A program made the translations under genes and the position numbers. From the NCBI RefSeq assembly GCF_003416895.1, contig NZ_QVIO01000001.1, positions 186,001-250,000 of the forward strand: DNA of 64,000 nucleotides, read 5' to 3'. Under the pieces are notes generated by a model. The model was not told the DNA's origin. It ran no database searches and saw only the letters and a list, made by a program, of their open reading frames with translations. Each line of letters opens with the position of its first letter. Position 1 is the stretch's first letter. Positions 8,480 to 17,729 of the stretch are shown piece by piece. This DNA comes from Duganella sp. BJB476. Lineage in GTDB: Bacteria > Pseudomonadota > Gammaproteobacteria > Burkholderiales > Burkholderiaceae_D.

Positions 8480-9256
8480 ATGACGATCCCGACTTCGATC
8501 CTGGATGCGCTGGCGCGCGCGGATGCTTCCTGGCGTCCATTGCTGGTGCAAGGACTGGAGGCCATGATGGCCGCCACGCCCGATTACCTGCCGCAACTGG
8601 CCAACGACCAGTACCTGCCGACCGAGCAACGCCTGTTCGCCGCCTTCGCGCTGCCGCTGGATAAGGTGCGCTATGTATTAGTCGGTGAAGGCCCGTATCC
8701 GCGCGAAGCGAGCGCCACCGGCGTCTGCTTCATGGACGGCGCCGTCGGCAGCCTGTGGTCGGACGAGCAGGGTGGCGGCCTGTCCAAGCCTGTCAACAAA
8801 GCCACCTCGCTGCGCAACTTCATGAAGATGCTGCTGGTGGCCGACGGCCAACTGTCGCTGGACAACACCGCCGGCGAAGCGATGGCTGCCGTCTCAGCCC
8901 GTGCCCGCAGCGGCGCCGGCAGCCACATCCAAACCCTGGCCGACATGCAGCAGAAATTGACCCAACAGGGGTTTTTGCTGCTGAACGCCTCGCTGGTGTT
9001 CCGCAGCCACGTCGCCCCGGCCAAGGACGCCAAGGCCTGGCTGCCGTTCTTCGAGACCGTGATGGCCGGCTTGGCCGCGCAGGCACCGAAGACGCCGACC
9101 ATGGTTTTATGGGGAAAGATCGCTGAATTGCTGAGCAAGTTGCCGGTAATGAAAGATTTTCCGCAAATCGGCGCGGAACATCCCTACAACCTGAGCTTCA
9201 TCGGCAACCGGGACATGCACCTGCTGTTCCAGCCGATGCAGTTGTTGAAAGGGTAA
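8480..9256 (+). CDS. Uracil-DNA glycosylase-like protein lacking the catalytic Asp
   Basis: A 258-residue protein that aligns by eye with family-1 uracil-DNA glycosylase along its length. VRYVLVGEGPYPRE (63-76) sits where the water-activating loop GQDPYH occurs, SLRNFMKML (110-118) matches the SLLNMYKEL helix, GFLLLNASL (164-172) matches the GVLLLNT strand, VLWGK (209-213) matches LLWG, and EHPYNLS (233-239) replaces HPSPLS. The catalytic Asp is Gly71, and the minor-groove Ser-Pro loop is altered. It is probably a DNA-binding or repurposed UNG paralogue rather than an active uracil excision enzyme. The ATG at 8480 is preferred over a start at 8348 because similarity begins after it. No SD is obvious. 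Confidence 0.72.
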   Translation: MTIPTSILDALARADASWRPLLVQGLEAMMAATPDYLPQLANDQYLPTEQRLFAAFALPLDKVRYVLVGEGPYPREASATGVCFMDGAVGSLWSDEQGGGLSKPVNKATSLRNFMKMLLVADGQLSLDNTAGEAMAAVSARARSGAGSHIQTLADMQQKLTQQGFLLLNASLVFRSHVAPAKDAKAWLPFFETVMAGLAAQAPKTPTMVLWGKIAELLSKLPVMKDFPQIGAEHPYNLSFIGNRDMHLLFQPMQLLKG

Positions 9257-9306
9257 GTACCCTGACAGGCCATAGGGCCTCCCGGCAAACTTTGCTAAAG
9301 TTTGGT

Positions 9307-9332
9307 ATACTTGACTAAATCGATCAACTAAT
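9307..9332 (+). promoter_or_regulatory. Putative IscR type-1 operator upstream of iscR
   Basis: The left half, ATACTTGACTA at 9307-9317, closely matches the conserved left half of IscR type-1 sites, and the right half ATCAACTAAT at 9323-9332 is a weaker match to the inverted half. It lies 58 bp upstream of the iscR start, where [2Fe-2S]-IscR autorepression acts in other proteobacteria. The match is by eye against the remembered consensus. Confidence 0.6.
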
Positions 9333-9389
9333 CAGCCTTTGTGATTAGCGACAAGGTCGATATTTTAACCCAGTTGAACCGAGGTAGTG

Positions 9390-9866
9390 ATGCGTCTGAC
9401 CACCAAAGGCCGTTTTGCTGTGACTGCGATGATCGATCTGGCTTTGCGCCAAGGCAAAGGCCCGGTCACGCTCTCCGGCATCAGCCAGCGGCAAGCGATT
9501 TCGCTGTCCTACCTGGAACAGTTGTTCGGCAAGCTGCGCCGCCACGAGATCGTCGAATCGATCCGCGGCCCGGGCGGCGGTTACAGTCTGGCGCGCCGCG
9601 CCGACAAGGTTACTGTGGCCGACATCATCATCGCCGTCGATGAGCCGCTCGATGCGACCCAGTGCGGCGGCAAGGAAAATTGCCACGGCGCGGACGCCGC
9701 TAGCGGCGCGCGCTGCATGACCCACGAACTGTGGGCCACGCTGAACGAAAAAATGGTGGATTACCTGGATTCCGTGTCGTTGCAGGATCTGGTCGATCAA
9801 CAGAAGCAAAAGAATGCTGAACAAAACGTGGTCGTGATGCACCGTAACCACGCCGCGCTTGGTTAA
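9390..9866 (+). CDS. iscR: Fe-S cluster assembly transcriptional regulator IscR (Rrf2 family)
   Basis: A 158-residue regulator. The N-terminal winged helix-turn-helix ([19 protein letters not shown] onward) is the classical IscR/Rrf2 form, and three cysteines (92, 98, 109) followed by His112 give the [2Fe-2S] binding region. The third cysteine is spaced a few residues further than in E. coli. It represses the isc operon when its cluster is occupied. An in-frame GTG at 9387 exists, but the ATG at 9390 with GAGGT at 9381-9385 matches the family start. It is the first gene of the isc operon, 26 bp before iscS, with a putative own operator upstream. Confidence 0.95.
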   Translation: MRLTTKGRFAVTAMIDLALRQGKGPVTLSGISQRQAISLSYLEQLFGKLRRHEIVESIRGPGGGYSLARRADKVTVADIIIAVDEPLDATQCGGKENCHGADAASGARCMTHELWATLNEKMVDYLDSVSLQDLVDQQKQKNAEQNVVVMHRNHAALG

Positions 9867-9892
9867 GAGAACTAAATAACGGAGTAACCCAG

Positions 9893-11149
9893 ATGAACGC
9901 CCCTGAAAAAAACATCGCGCCAGTGAAGTTCCAGACCGCCCCGCATTTCCCGATCTACATGGACTACTCGGCCACCACGCCGATCGATCCACGCGTCGCC
10001 GACATGATGATTCCTTACCTGCGCGAGCAGTTCGGCAATCCGGCATCGCGCAGCCACATGTACGGCTGGACTGCGGAAAAAGCAGTGGAAGAGGCGCGCG
10101 GCCACGTCGCCGCCCTGGTCAACGCCGACCCGCGCGAAATCATCTGGACCTCCGGCGCCACCGAATCGAACAACCTGGCGATCAAGGGCGCCGCCCAGTT
10201 CTACAAGACCAAGGGCAAGCACATCATCACCGTCAAGACCGAGCACAAGGCAGTGCTGGACACGGTGCGCGAACTGGAACGCCAGGGCTTTGAGGCGACT
10301 TACCTGGAACCGCAGGACAACGGCCTGATCACCATTGAGCAGCTGACCGCCGCGATCCGCCCGGACACCATCCTGATCTCCGTCATGCTGGTCAATAACG
10401 AAATCGGCGTGATCCAGCCGATCGACGAAATCGGCGCGCTGTGCCGCTCGAAAGGCATCATCTTCCACTGCGACGCCGCGCAAGCGACCGGCAAGCTGGT
10501 GATCGACCTGCAAAAAACCAAGGTCGACCTGATGACCTTCACCGCGCACAAAACCTACGGCCCTAAAGGCGTGGGCGCGCTGTACGTCTGCCGCAAACCG
10601 CGCGTGCGCATCGAAGCGCAAATGCACGGCGGCGGCCACGAGCGCGGCCTGCGCTCCGGCACCCTGCCTACCCACCAGATCGTCGGCATGGGCGAAGCCT
10701 TCCGCCTGGCCAAAGTGGAAATGGACAGCGAGATCACCCGCATCAAGGGCCTGCGCGACCGCCTGGCCAAGGGCCTGCAAGAGATCGAAGAAACCTACAT
10801 CAACGGCGACATGGAACACCGTGTGCCGCACAACCTGAACGTCAGCTTCAACTACGTCGAAGGCGAGTCGCTGATCATGGCCGTGAAAGACCTGGCCGTG
10901 TCGTCCGGTTCGGCCTGCACCTCGGCCTCGCTGGAGCCATCGTATGTGCTGCGCGCACTGGGTCGCAGCGACGAGCTGGCGCACAGCTCGATCCGTTTCA
11001 CCATCGGCCGCTTCACCACCGAAGAGGACATCGACTTCGCCATCAACCTGATGAAGTCCAAGGTACACAAACTGCGTGAGCTGTCGCCACTGTGGGACAT
11101 GTTCAAAGAAGGCATCGACATCAGCTCGATCCAATGGGCAGCCCACTAA
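9893..11149 (+). CDS. iscS: Cysteine desulfurase IscS
   Basis: A 418-residue PLP enzyme that removes sulfur from cysteine and passes it as a persulfide to IscU and other acceptors. The Schiff-base lysine is in [10 protein letters not shown] (about residue 220), and the mobile-loop active cysteine is Cys342 within [13 protein letters not shown]. Cofactor-binding GATESNN and the substrate-binding [10 protein letters not shown] motif are present. It has about 13 extra N-terminal residues before [11 protein letters not shown] compared with E. coli IscS. Lies between iscR and iscU in the standard order. Confidence 0.97.
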   Translation: MNAPEKNIAPVKFQTAPHFPIYMDYSATTPIDPRVADMMIPYLREQFGNPASRSHMYGWTAEKAVEEARGHVAALVNADPREIIWTSGATESNNLAIKGAAQFYKTKGKHIITVKTEHKAVLDTVRELERQGFEATYLEPQDNGLITIEQLTAAIRPDTILISVMLVNNEIGVIQPIDEIGALCRSKGIIFHCDAAQATGKLVIDLQKTKVDLMTFTAHKTYGPKGVGALYVCRKPRVRIEAQMHGGGHERGLRSGTLPTHQIVGMGEAFRLAKVEMDSEITRIKGLRDRLAKGLQEIEETYINGDMEHRVPHNLNVSFNYVEGESLIMAVKDLAVSSGSACTSASLEPSYVLRALGRSDELAHSSIRFTIGRFTTEEDIDFAINLMKSKVHKLRELSPLWDMFKEGIDISSIQWAAH

Positions 11150-11173
11150 TTTTTAAGATACAGGAGCATCAAA

Positions 11174-11563
11174 ATGGCTTACTCGGAAAAAGTGTTGGAC
11201 CACTATGAAAATCCACGCAACGTTGGCGCGTTCGAAAAGGGCGATGACAGCGTTGGCACCGGCATGGTCGGCGCGCCGGCTTGCGGCGACGTGATGAAGC
11301 TGCAAATCAAGGTCGGCGCCGATGGCCTGATCGAAGATGCGAAGTTCAAGACCTATGGCTGCGGTTCGGCTATCGCTTCCAGCTCGCTGGTGACCGAATG
11401 GGTCAAGGGCAAGACGCTGGATCAGGCGCTGGCCATCAAGAACACCCAGATCGCTGAAGAGCTGGCGCTGCCGCCAGTGAAAATCCACTGCTCGATCCTG
11501 GCGGAAGACGCCATCAAGGCAGCGGTACTGGACTACCAGACCAAGCACCCAGTCGCGGCCTAA
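11174..11563 (+). CDS. iscU: Fe-S cluster scaffold protein IscU
   Basis: A 129-residue scaffold on which [2Fe-2S] clusters are built. The three ligand cysteines (Cys37, Cys63, Cys106) and Asp39 are in place, and the HscA recognition motif LPPVK is at 99-103. Starts 24 bp after iscS and shows near-standard family length. Works with IscS as sulfur donor and with HscA/HscB for cluster release. Confidence 0.97.
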   Translation: MAYSEKVLDHYENPRNVGAFEKGDDSVGTGMVGAPACGDVMKLQIKVGADGLIEDAKFKTYGCGSAIASSSLVTEWVKGKTLDQALAIKNTQIAEELALPPVKIHCSILAEDAIKAAVLDYQTKHPVAA

Positions 11564-11611
11564 GTCTGTTTTACACCGGCGGCGCATGTCGCCGCCGGTA
11601 CGGAGAATCAA

Positions 11612-11935
11612 ATGGCAATCACCCTGACCGAAAAAGCAGCCAAGCATATCAACCGCTACATCGAACGCCGTGGTAAAGGCGTCGGTTTGCGTTTTGGCGT
11701 GCGCACCACCGGCTGCTCGGGCCTGGCCTACAAGCTGGAATATGTGGACGAAATCGCCGACGAGGACAGCGTCTTCGAATCGCACGGCGTCAAGGTATTC
11801 GTCGATCCGAAAAGCCTGCCGTACATCGACGGCACCGAGCTCGATTTCGCGCGCGAAGGCTTGAACGAAGGCTTTAAGTTCCATAACCCGAACGAGAAAG
11901 ACGCTTGCGGTTGCGGCGAAAGCTTCCGCATCTGA
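11612..11935 (+). CDS. iscA: A-type Fe-S carrier protein IscA
   Basis: A 107-residue A-type carrier with the conserved cysteines Cys35 (TTGCSGL) and Cys99/Cys101 (CGCGESF). It accepts or carries iron or Fe-S clusters from the IscU scaffold to apo-proteins. Located 48 bp after iscU and 6 bp before hscB, in normal isc order. Confidence 0.96.
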   Translation: MAITLTEKAAKHINRYIERRGKGVGLRFGVRTTGCSGLAYKLEYVDEIADEDSVFESHGVKVFVDPKSLPYIDGTELDFAREGLNEGFKFHNPNEKDACGCGESFRI

Positions 11936-11941
11936 TAAGCC

Positions 11942-12457
11942 ATGCAAAATCACTTTGAGCTGTTCAATCTGCCGCAGCAGTTTGCCGTAGACGCGGGGGC
12001 GCTGGACAGCGCCTACCGCGACGTGCAGGGCCGCGTCCATCCCGACAAGTTCGTCAATGCCACCGACGCCGAAAAGCGCGTCGCCATGCAGTGGGCCACC
12101 CGCGCCAACGAAGCCTATCAGACCCTGAAAAATCCGCAGAAGCGCGCGCAGTACCTGTGCGAGCTTAATGGCGTCGATTTGCAGACCGAGTCGAATACGG
12201 CGATGCCGATGGCCTTCCTGATGCAGCAGATGGAGTGGCGCGAAGAACTGGGCGATGCCCGCGCCGCCAAGGACAGCGAAGCGCTGGAAGCGCTGGACAA
12301 GCAGCTGCGCAATGAACGCAAGGCGCGCCTGGCGGAAATCGAAACGCAGATCGACGGCGGCGATTTTCACGCGGCGGCGCAAGGCGTGCGCGCGTTGATG
12401 TTCCTTGAAAAATTCGGCGAAGAAGTCCGCTTCGCCTTCGAAGCAATCGAAGCCTGA
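11942..12457 (+). CDS. hscB: Fe-S cluster co-chaperone HscB
   Basis: A 171-residue J-type co-chaperone. The N-terminal J domain holds the HPDK motif at residues 33-36, and the C-terminal helical domain (about 90-170) binds IscU. It delivers IscU to HscA and stimulates its ATPase. Six bases separate it from iscA. Confidence 0.95.
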   Translation: MQNHFELFNLPQQFAVDAGALDSAYRDVQGRVHPDKFVNATDAEKRVAMQWATRANEAYQTLKNPQKRAQYLCELNGVDLQTESNTAMPMAFLMQQMEWREELGDARAAKDSEALEALDKQLRNERKARLAEIETQIDGGDFHAAAQGVRALMFLEKFGEEVRFAFEAIEA

Positions 12458-12511
12458 GCGCCGCGCCTCGCGCGCGCCTTCAGCAGACAAGATAAGAATA
12501 CAGGTCCATCC

Positions 12512-14392
12512 ATGGCACTTCTGCAAATCTCCGAACCAGGCATGTCCACCGCACCACACCAGCATCGGCTGGCGGTCGGTATCGACCTGGGCACCACCAA
12601 TTCGCTGGTCGCCACTGTGCGCAACAGCATTCCAGAAGTGCTGAACGATGAGGATGGCCGCCCGTTGCTGCCGTCCGTGGTGCGCTACCTGCCGAACGGC
12701 CATGCCAACATCGGCTACAAGGCGCAGGCCGCGCAGACCACCGATCCGAAGAACACCATCGTTTCCGTCAAGCGCTTCATGGGCCGCGGCCTGGCCGATA
12801 TCGCCTACGCGGAAAACATGCCCTACGATTTCCAGGACACCCCTGGCATGGTGCAGCTGAAGACGATCGCCGGCGTCAAGAGCCCGGTCGAGATCTCGGC
12901 GCAGATCCTGGCCACGCTGCGCCAGCGCGCGGAAGATTCGCTGGGCGACGACCTGGTGGGCGCGGTCATCACCGTGCCGGCTTATTTCGACGACGCGCAG
13001 CGCCAGGCCACCAAGGATGCGGCGCAACTGGCCGGCATCAACGTGCTGCGCCTGCTGAGCGAGCCTACCGCCGCCGCCATTGCCTATGGCCTGGATAACG
13101 GTTCGGAAGGCCTGTACGCAGTTTACGACCTGGGTGGCGGCACTTTCGATATCTCCATCCTCAAATTGAGCAAGGGTGTGTTTGAAGTACTGTCCACCGG
13201 CGGCGACTCCGCGCTGGGCGGCGACGACTTCGATCACCGCCTGTTCTGCTACATCCATCAGCAGGAAAAACTGGCGCCGCTGTCGGACGAAGACACCGCC
13301 GTGCTGATGGTCAAGGCGCGCGAAGCGAAAGAGCAGCTGTCGACCAAAAACGATGTGACCGTCGATGCCATCCTCGGCTCCGGCGAAGAAGTGCATCTGA
13401 AGATCACCGCCGAGACCTTCCAGGAGATCACCAAGCACCTGATCGACAAGACCATGAAGGCCATCAAGAAGGCGCTGCGCGACGCGAATGTCGATGCGGA
13501 CGACGTTGATGGCGTGGTCATGGTCGGCGGCGCGACGCGCATGCCGCACGTGCAGCGCGCGGTCAGCGAATACTTCCACACCATCCCGCACGCGAACATC
13601 GACCCGGACAAGGTTGTGGCGCTGGGCGCGGCGGTGCAGGCCAATCTGCTGGCCGGCAATCGCGCGCCGGGCGACGACTGGCTGCTGCTGGACGTGATCC
13701 CGCTGTCGCTGGGCATCGAGACCATGGGTGGTTTGGTCGAGAAGATCATCCCGCGTAACTCGACCATCCCTTGCGCCCGCGCGCAGGAGTTCACCACCTT
13801 CAAGGATGGCCAGACCGCGCTGGCGGTGCACGTGCTGCAAGGTGAGCGTGAGCTGGTGTCCGACTGCCGTTCGCTGGCACGCTTCGAGCTGCGCGGCATT
13901 CCGCCGATGGTGGCTGGCGCCGCGCGCATCCGCATCACCTACCAGGTGGATGCGGACGGCTTGCTGTCGGTGTCCGCGCGCGAGCTGCGGTCCGGCGTGG
14001 AAGCGTCGATCATCGTCAAGCCGGCCTATGGCCTGGGCGACGACGACGTCGCGCGCATGCTGCAGGATTCGTACAAATCGGCCGATACCGACATGGTCGC
14101 CCGCGCACTGCGCGAAGAGCAGGTCGAGGCCGAGCGCATCATGCTGGCCACGCAATCGGCGCTGGACGAAGATGCATCCCTGCTGAGCGATGAAGAGCGC
14201 GCAGCGGTCGACGTATTGATGAACAAGGTGCGCGACGTGGTCGCCCAGTCGCAGACCGGCGCCGTCGATCATGCGGCGGTGAAGTCCGCCGTCGAAGCGC
14301 TGGCCAACGGCACCGAAGAATTCGCATCGCGCCGCATGGATCGCAGCGTGCGCAGCGCACTGGCCGGCAAGACGCTGGACCAGGTCGTTTAA
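12512..14392 (+). CDS. hscA: Fe-S assembly chaperone HscA (Hsp70 family)
   Basis: A 626-residue specialised Hsp70. The nucleotide-binding domain begins with [15 protein letters not shown] and contains the phosphate-loop [12 protein letters not shown]; the substrate-binding domain includes the region around [12 protein letters not shown]. It recognises the LPPVK peptide of IscU to promote cluster transfer. The annotated ATG is at 12512; Met11 (12542) is an alternative start. Between hscB and fdx as in other isc operons. Confidence 0.96.
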   Translation: MALLQISEPGMSTAPHQHRLAVGIDLGTTNSLVATVRNSIPEVLNDEDGRPLLPSVVRYLPNGHANIGYKAQAAQTTDPKNTIVSVKRFMGRGLADIAYAENMPYDFQDTPGMVQLKTIAGVKSPVEISAQILATLRQRAEDSLGDDLVGAVITVPAYFDDAQRQATKDAAQLAGINVLRLLSEPTAAAIAYGLDNGSEGLYAVYDLGGGTFDISILKLSKGVFEVLSTGGDSALGGDDFDHRLFCYIHQQEKLAPLSDEDTAVLMVKAREAKEQLSTKNDVTVDAILGSGEEVHLKITAETFQEITKHLIDKTMKAIKKALRDANVDADDVDGVVMVGGATRMPHVQRAVSEYFHTIPHANIDPDKVVALGAAVQANLLAGNRAPGDDWLLLDVIPLSLGIETMGGLVEKIIPRNSTIPCARAQEFTTFKDGQTALAVHVLQGERELVSDCRSLARFELRGIPPMVAGAARIRITYQVDADGLLSVSARELRSGVEASIIVKPAYGLGDDDVARMLQDSYKSADTDMVARALREEQVEAERIMLATQSALDEDASLLSDEERAAVDVLMNKVRDVVAQSQTGAVDHAAVKSAVEALANGTEEFASRRMDRSVRSALAGKTLDQVV

Positions 14393-14411
14393 ACAAACCT
14401 AGAGGTATCAA

Positions 14412-14753
14412 GTGCCACAAATCGTATTCCTGCCCCACGCAAAACTGTGCCCGGACGGCGCCGTCGTCGAAGCCGAAGTCGGCAAGACCCTGTGCGACGT
14501 CATGCTCGAAAATGACATCCATATCGAGCACGCCTGCGAGAAGTCCTGCGCCTGCACCACCTGCCACGTGCTGGTGCGCGAAGGCTTCAACTCGCTGAGC
14601 GAAGCCAGCGAAACCGAAGAAGACCTGCTGGACAAGGCCTGGGGCCTGGAAGCGGTGTCGCGCCTGTCGTGCCAGGCCGTGGTGGCGAACGAAGACCTGG
14701 TCGTCGAGATCCCCAAGTACACCATCAATCACGCAAGCGAAGGCGGGCACTGA
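14412..14753 (+). CDS. fdx: [2Fe-2S] ferredoxin of the ISC system
   Basis: A 113-residue adrenodoxin-type ferredoxin starting with GTG. Cluster ligands Cys42, Cys48, Cys51 (within [14 protein letters not shown]) and Cys87 (LSCQA) are conserved, and the extra Cys46 seen in E. coli Fdx is also present. It supplies electrons for cluster formation on IscU. It follows hscA by 19 bp and sits one base before iscX. Confidence 0.95.
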   Translation: MPQIVFLPHAKLCPDGAVVEAEVGKTLCDVMLENDIHIEHACEKSCACTTCHVLVREGFNSLSEASETEEDLLDKAWGLEAVSRLSCQAVVANEDLVVEIPKYTINHASEGGH

Positions 14754-14754
14754 T

Positions 14755-14949
14755 ATGAAATGGACTGACATCACCGCGATTGCGGAAGCGCTCTACGATA
14801 AGCACCCGGACATCGATCCGCTGACTATCCGCTTCACTGATCTGCACAACTGGATCGTCGACCTCGAAGAGTTCGACGACGACCACTCGCGCGGCGGTGA
14901 AAAGGTCCTGGAAGCGGTTCAGCAGGCGTGGATCGATGAAGCCAAGTAA
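14755..14949 (+). CDS. iscX: Fe-S assembly protein IscX
   Basis: A 64-residue acidic protein with the family hallmarks [15 protein letters not shown] and [12 protein letters not shown]. IscX binds IscS and modulates cluster assembly, probably as an iron-dependent regulator. It starts one base after the fdx stop. Its last 14 bases overlap the start of the following methyltransferase gene in another frame, which is unusual because iscX normally closes the isc operon. Confidence 0.95.
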   Translation: MKWTDITAIAEALYDKHPDIDPLTIRFTDLHNWIVDLEEFDDDHSRGGEKVLEAVQQAWIDEAK

Positions 14950-15841
14950 GCCAGCGGTGAAAGCCGCCCCGGCGAAAATCGGCGCCACCGTCACCGGCGC
15001 GGACAACATGCCGGAAATCCGCGAAGGCCAGACCGTCGCGCTGCTGCAAGAGCTGCACATCCTGACCCGCGACGGCAAGATGAACCAGGACAGCCGCCGC
15101 AAGCTGAAGCAGGTCTACCACCTGTACCAGTTCATCGAGCCGCTGCTGAAGGAAGTGCTGGCAGAGAAGGAAAGCGTTTCGCTGGTCGATCATGGCGCCG
15201 GCAAGTCCTACCTCGGTTTCATCATCTACGACCTGTTCTTCAAGGCCCTGGGCGACAACTCGCACATCTACGGCATCGAAACCCGCGAAGAGCTGGTGGC
15301 GCGTTCGCAGGAACTGGCCAAGCAGTTCAAGTTCCCCGGCATGTCCTTCCTGCCGCTGTCGGTGGCCGAGTCCACCGAATCGAAGCTGCTGCCCGACCAG
15401 ATCGACGTCGTCACCGCGCTCCACGCCTGCAACACGGCGACCGATGACGCCATCCACTTCGCGCTGAAGAAGAAGGCCAAGTACATGGTGCTGGTGCCGT
15501 GCTGCCAGGCGGAAGTCGCCTCGGTGCTGAAGAAGAACAAGGGCAAGTCGCTGGCCAAGTCCGCGCTGACCGAGATCTGGCGCCATCCGATCCACACGCG
15601 CGAATTCGGCAGCCAGATCACCAACGTGCTGCGCTGCCTGCAACTGGAGGCGCACGGCTACCACGTCAACGTGACCGAGTTGGTAGGCTGGGAGCACTCG
15701 ATGAAGAATGAGCTGATCATCGCCACGTACAAGAACCTGCCGCGCCAGCGACCATCGGAGCGTTTGCAGGAAGTGCTGGAGACATTGGGGCTGGAGGAGA
15801 TGGGCAACCGTTTTTTCACCGAGCAGCTAGCAAAACAGTAA
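14936..15841 (+). CDS. SAM-dependent methyltransferase (Methyltransf_32-like)
   Basis: A 301-residue protein. The motif [11 protein letters not shown] beginning at Asp85 is the glycine-rich SAM-binding loop of the Methyltransf_32-type family, followed by [14 protein letters not shown] (acidic residue after strand 2) and [16 protein letters not shown] (motif IV region). A later CC pair in VLVPCCQAE is typical of this group. The start at ATG 14936 lies inside iscX. The methyl acceptor is unknown; homologues are usually predicted RNA or protein methyltransferases. Tight overlap suggests cotranscription with the isc operon. Confidence 0.75.
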   Translation: MKPSKPAVKAAPAKIGATVTGADNMPEIREGQTVALLQELHILTRDGKMNQDSRRKLKQVYHLYQFIEPLLKEVLAEKESVSLVDHGAGKSYLGFIIYDLFFKALGDNSHIYGIETREELVARSQELAKQFKFPGMSFLPLSVAESTESKLLPDQIDVVTALHACNTATDDAIHFALKKKAKYMVLVPCCQAEVASVLKKNKGKSLAKSALTEIWRHPIHTREFGSQITNVLRCLQLEAHGYHVNVTELVGWEHSMKNELIIATYKNLPRQRPSERLQEVLETLGLEEMGNRFFTEQLAKQ

Positions 15842-15943
15842 GAAGTCGTTTCAAAAAGATCGCAGCGTCGTTGCGGCGTCTCGCCGTGCTAGCGCACTGT
15901 CTTCGCCGCCGCGCCTGGCTGCGCTCATTTTGAAACAACTTCT
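15841..15943. repeat. 103-bp imperfect palindrome with 16-bp terminal inverted repeats
   Basis: The left arm AGAAGTCGTTTCAAAA (15841-15856) and right arm TTTTGAAACAACTTCT (15928-15943) are inverted copies with one mismatch. Pairing continues inward with interruptions (GATCGCAGCG against GAGCGCAGCC) to a near-palindromic centre around GTGCTAGCGCAC. It fills almost the entire gap between the methyltransferase and ltaE, starting on the last base of the methyltransferase stop codon. It looks like a REP/MITE-type dispersed element that could also act as a strong transcript hairpin. No second copy was recognised in this window. Confidence 0.7.
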
Positions 15944-15966
15944 AAATCAACAAGGGTGATGGAACG

Positions 15967-16989
15967 ATGAGTGAGCTGAACGAAAAATGGTTGGACCTCC
16001 GCAGCGACACCGTCACCCGCCCCAGCGCGGCGATGCGCGCCGCGATGAACGCAGCGGACGTCGGCGACGACGTCTACGGCGATGATCCGACCGTCAACCA
16101 CCTGCAGGAATACACGGCCGACTTGTTCGGCTACGAGGATGCGCTGTTCGCGCCGTCCGGCACACAGAGCAATCTGCTGGCACTGCTGGCCCACTGCGGC
16201 CGCGGCGACGAATACCTGGTCGGGCAGGAAGCCCATACCTACCGCTACGAAGGCGGCGGCGCTGCGGTGCTGGGCAGTATCCAGCCGCAGCCCATCATCA
16301 ACCAGCCTGACGGCAGCATCGCGCTGGCCGATATCGCAGCCTACATCAAGCCGGACGATTTCCATTTCGCGCGCACCAAGCTGCTGGCGTTGGAGAACAC
16401 TATCGGCGGCCGCGTGCTGGGCCTCGACTACCTGAAGCAGGCGACCACGCTGGCGCACGAACGCGGCCTGGCCACGCACCTCGACGGCGCGCGTGTCTGC
16501 AACGCCGCCGTCAAACTGGGCGTAAGCCCGCGCGCTGCAGTGGCGGGCTTCGATTCCGTTTCGGTGTGCCTGTCCAAAGGCCTGGGCGCGCCGATCGGTT
16601 CCGTCCTGTGCGGCAGCAAGCCATTGATCGCAGAGGCCAAGCGCTGGCGCAAGATGCTGGGCGGCGGCATGCGGCAGGCCGGCATGATCGCGGCGGGCGG
16701 CATGTACGCCTTGCAGCACAATTTCGAGCGGCTGTCGGAAGACCATGACAACGCCACTTACTTTGCGAGCGAACTGGCTAAGCTGAAAGGCCTCAAGGTC
16801 AGCACGCCGCAAACCAATATTTTCTACGTCGATATCCCGGCCGATACCTGCCGTGCCTTGAACGATGTGCTGCAACTGACCCGCATACGCGTATCGATGT
16901 CGCCGCACCTGCGCATCGTCACGCACATGGATGCATCGCGCGAGGACATCGACCGCGCCATTACCGTTTTTGGAGACTTTTTCGGATGA
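15967..16989 (+). CDS. ltaE: Low-specificity L-threonine aldolase
   Basis: A 340-residue fold-type I PLP enzyme beginning with DLRSDTVTRPSAAMRAAM and VGDDVYGDDPT, both diagnostic of threonine aldolases. The PLP lysine lies in SVCLSKGLGAPIGSV. It cleaves L-threonine or L-allo-threonine to glycine and acetaldehyde. Its stop overlaps the next gene's start by four bases (ATGA). Confidence 0.94.
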   Translation: MSELNEKWLDLRSDTVTRPSAAMRAAMNAADVGDDVYGDDPTVNHLQEYTADLFGYEDALFAPSGTQSNLLALLAHCGRGDEYLVGQEAHTYRYEGGGAAVLGSIQPQPIINQPDGSIALADIAAYIKPDDFHFARTKLLALENTIGGRVLGLDYLKQATTLAHERGLATHLDGARVCNAAVKLGVSPRAAVAGFDSVSVCLSKGLGAPIGSVLCGSKPLIAEAKRWRKMLGGGMRQAGMIAAGGMYALQHNFERLSEDHDNATYFASELAKLKGLKVSTPQTNIFYVDIPADTCRALNDVLQLTRIRVSMSPHLRIVTHMDASREDIDRAITVFGDFFG

Positions 16990-17729
16990 CCGATACCACC
17001 ACTGATAACAGCATCCGCCTGGCCAAGCGCCTGTCGGAAATGCGCCCTTGCTCGCGCCGCGAAGCCGAACTCTATATCGAGGGCGGTTTCGTCAGCGTCG
17101 ATGGCGTTGTGGTGGAGGAGGCGGGCGCCCGCGTGACGATGGAACAGCAGATCGAGGTCGCGCCGGACGCCACGCTGCTGGAGATCTTGCCGGTCACGAT
17201 CCTGCTGCACAAACCGGTGGGCGCCAACGGCGGCATCGGCAAGGACGGCTCGCCGGCGGTGCATCTGCTGAATCCTGCCTCGCTGACGCGCTCAACGCCG
17301 GGCCAGCGCTTCCTCAAGCGCCACCTGGTCAACCTGACCTTGACCAATCCGCTGGAGACGCATGCCAGCGGCCTGCTGGTGTTCACGCAGGACTTTCGCG
17401 TCAGCCGCAAGCTGGTCGACGAAGCGGCCAAGATCGAGCACGAGATCATCGCCGAGGTGACCGGCACCATCATGGAAAACGGCCTGGCGCTGTTGAACCA
17501 CGGCCTGCCGTTCAACGGCAAGCCGCTGCCGCCGATGAAGGTCAGCTGGCAGAACGAGAACCGTCTGCGCTTCGCGCCGAAGAATCCCAAGCCGGGCCAG
17601 ATCGAACATATGTGCAAGCTGGTCGGCTTGACCGTGGTGTCGCTGAAGCGTATCCGCATTGGACGCATCGCGATGGCTAGCCTGCCGGTAGGCGAGTGGC
17701 GCTACCTGCAGGATCACGAGCGTTTCTGA
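16986..17729 (+). CDS. S4-domain pseudouridine synthase-like protein, RsuA/RluF family, catalytic Asp replaced by Glu
   Basis: A 247-residue protein with an N-terminal S4 RNA-binding domain (about 10-58, RLAKRLSEMRPCSRREAELYI in two blocks) and an RsuA-type catalytic domain starting at LPVTILLHKPVGANG. In the active-site motif, usually GRLDxxTxGLLLLT, this protein reads NPLETHASGLLVFT (121-134), putting Glu124 where the catalytic Asp is expected. It may still bind rRNA; pseudouridine formation with Glu is uncertain. Overlaps ltaE by four bases, so probably cotranscribed. Confidence 0.8.
   Translation: MTDTTTDNSIRLAKRLSEMRPCSRREAELYIEGGFVSVDGVVVEEAGARVTMEQQIEVAPDATLLEILPVTILLHKPVGANGGIGKDGSPAVHLLNPASLTRSTPGQRFLKRHLVNLTLTNPLETHASGLLVFTQDFRVSRKLVDEAAKIEHEIIAEVTGTIMENGLALLNHGLPFNGKPLPPMKVSWQNENRLRFAPKNPKPGQIEHMCKLVGLTVVSLKRIRIGRIAMASLPVGEWRYLQDHERF

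Noticed and set aside
11153..14272. Very long open frame (1039 codons) antisense to iscU-iscA-hscB-hscA
   Set aside because: It is the complement of strongly identified genes, rich in His/Gln/Arg/Ala as expected from GC-rich antisense frames, with no family resemblance.
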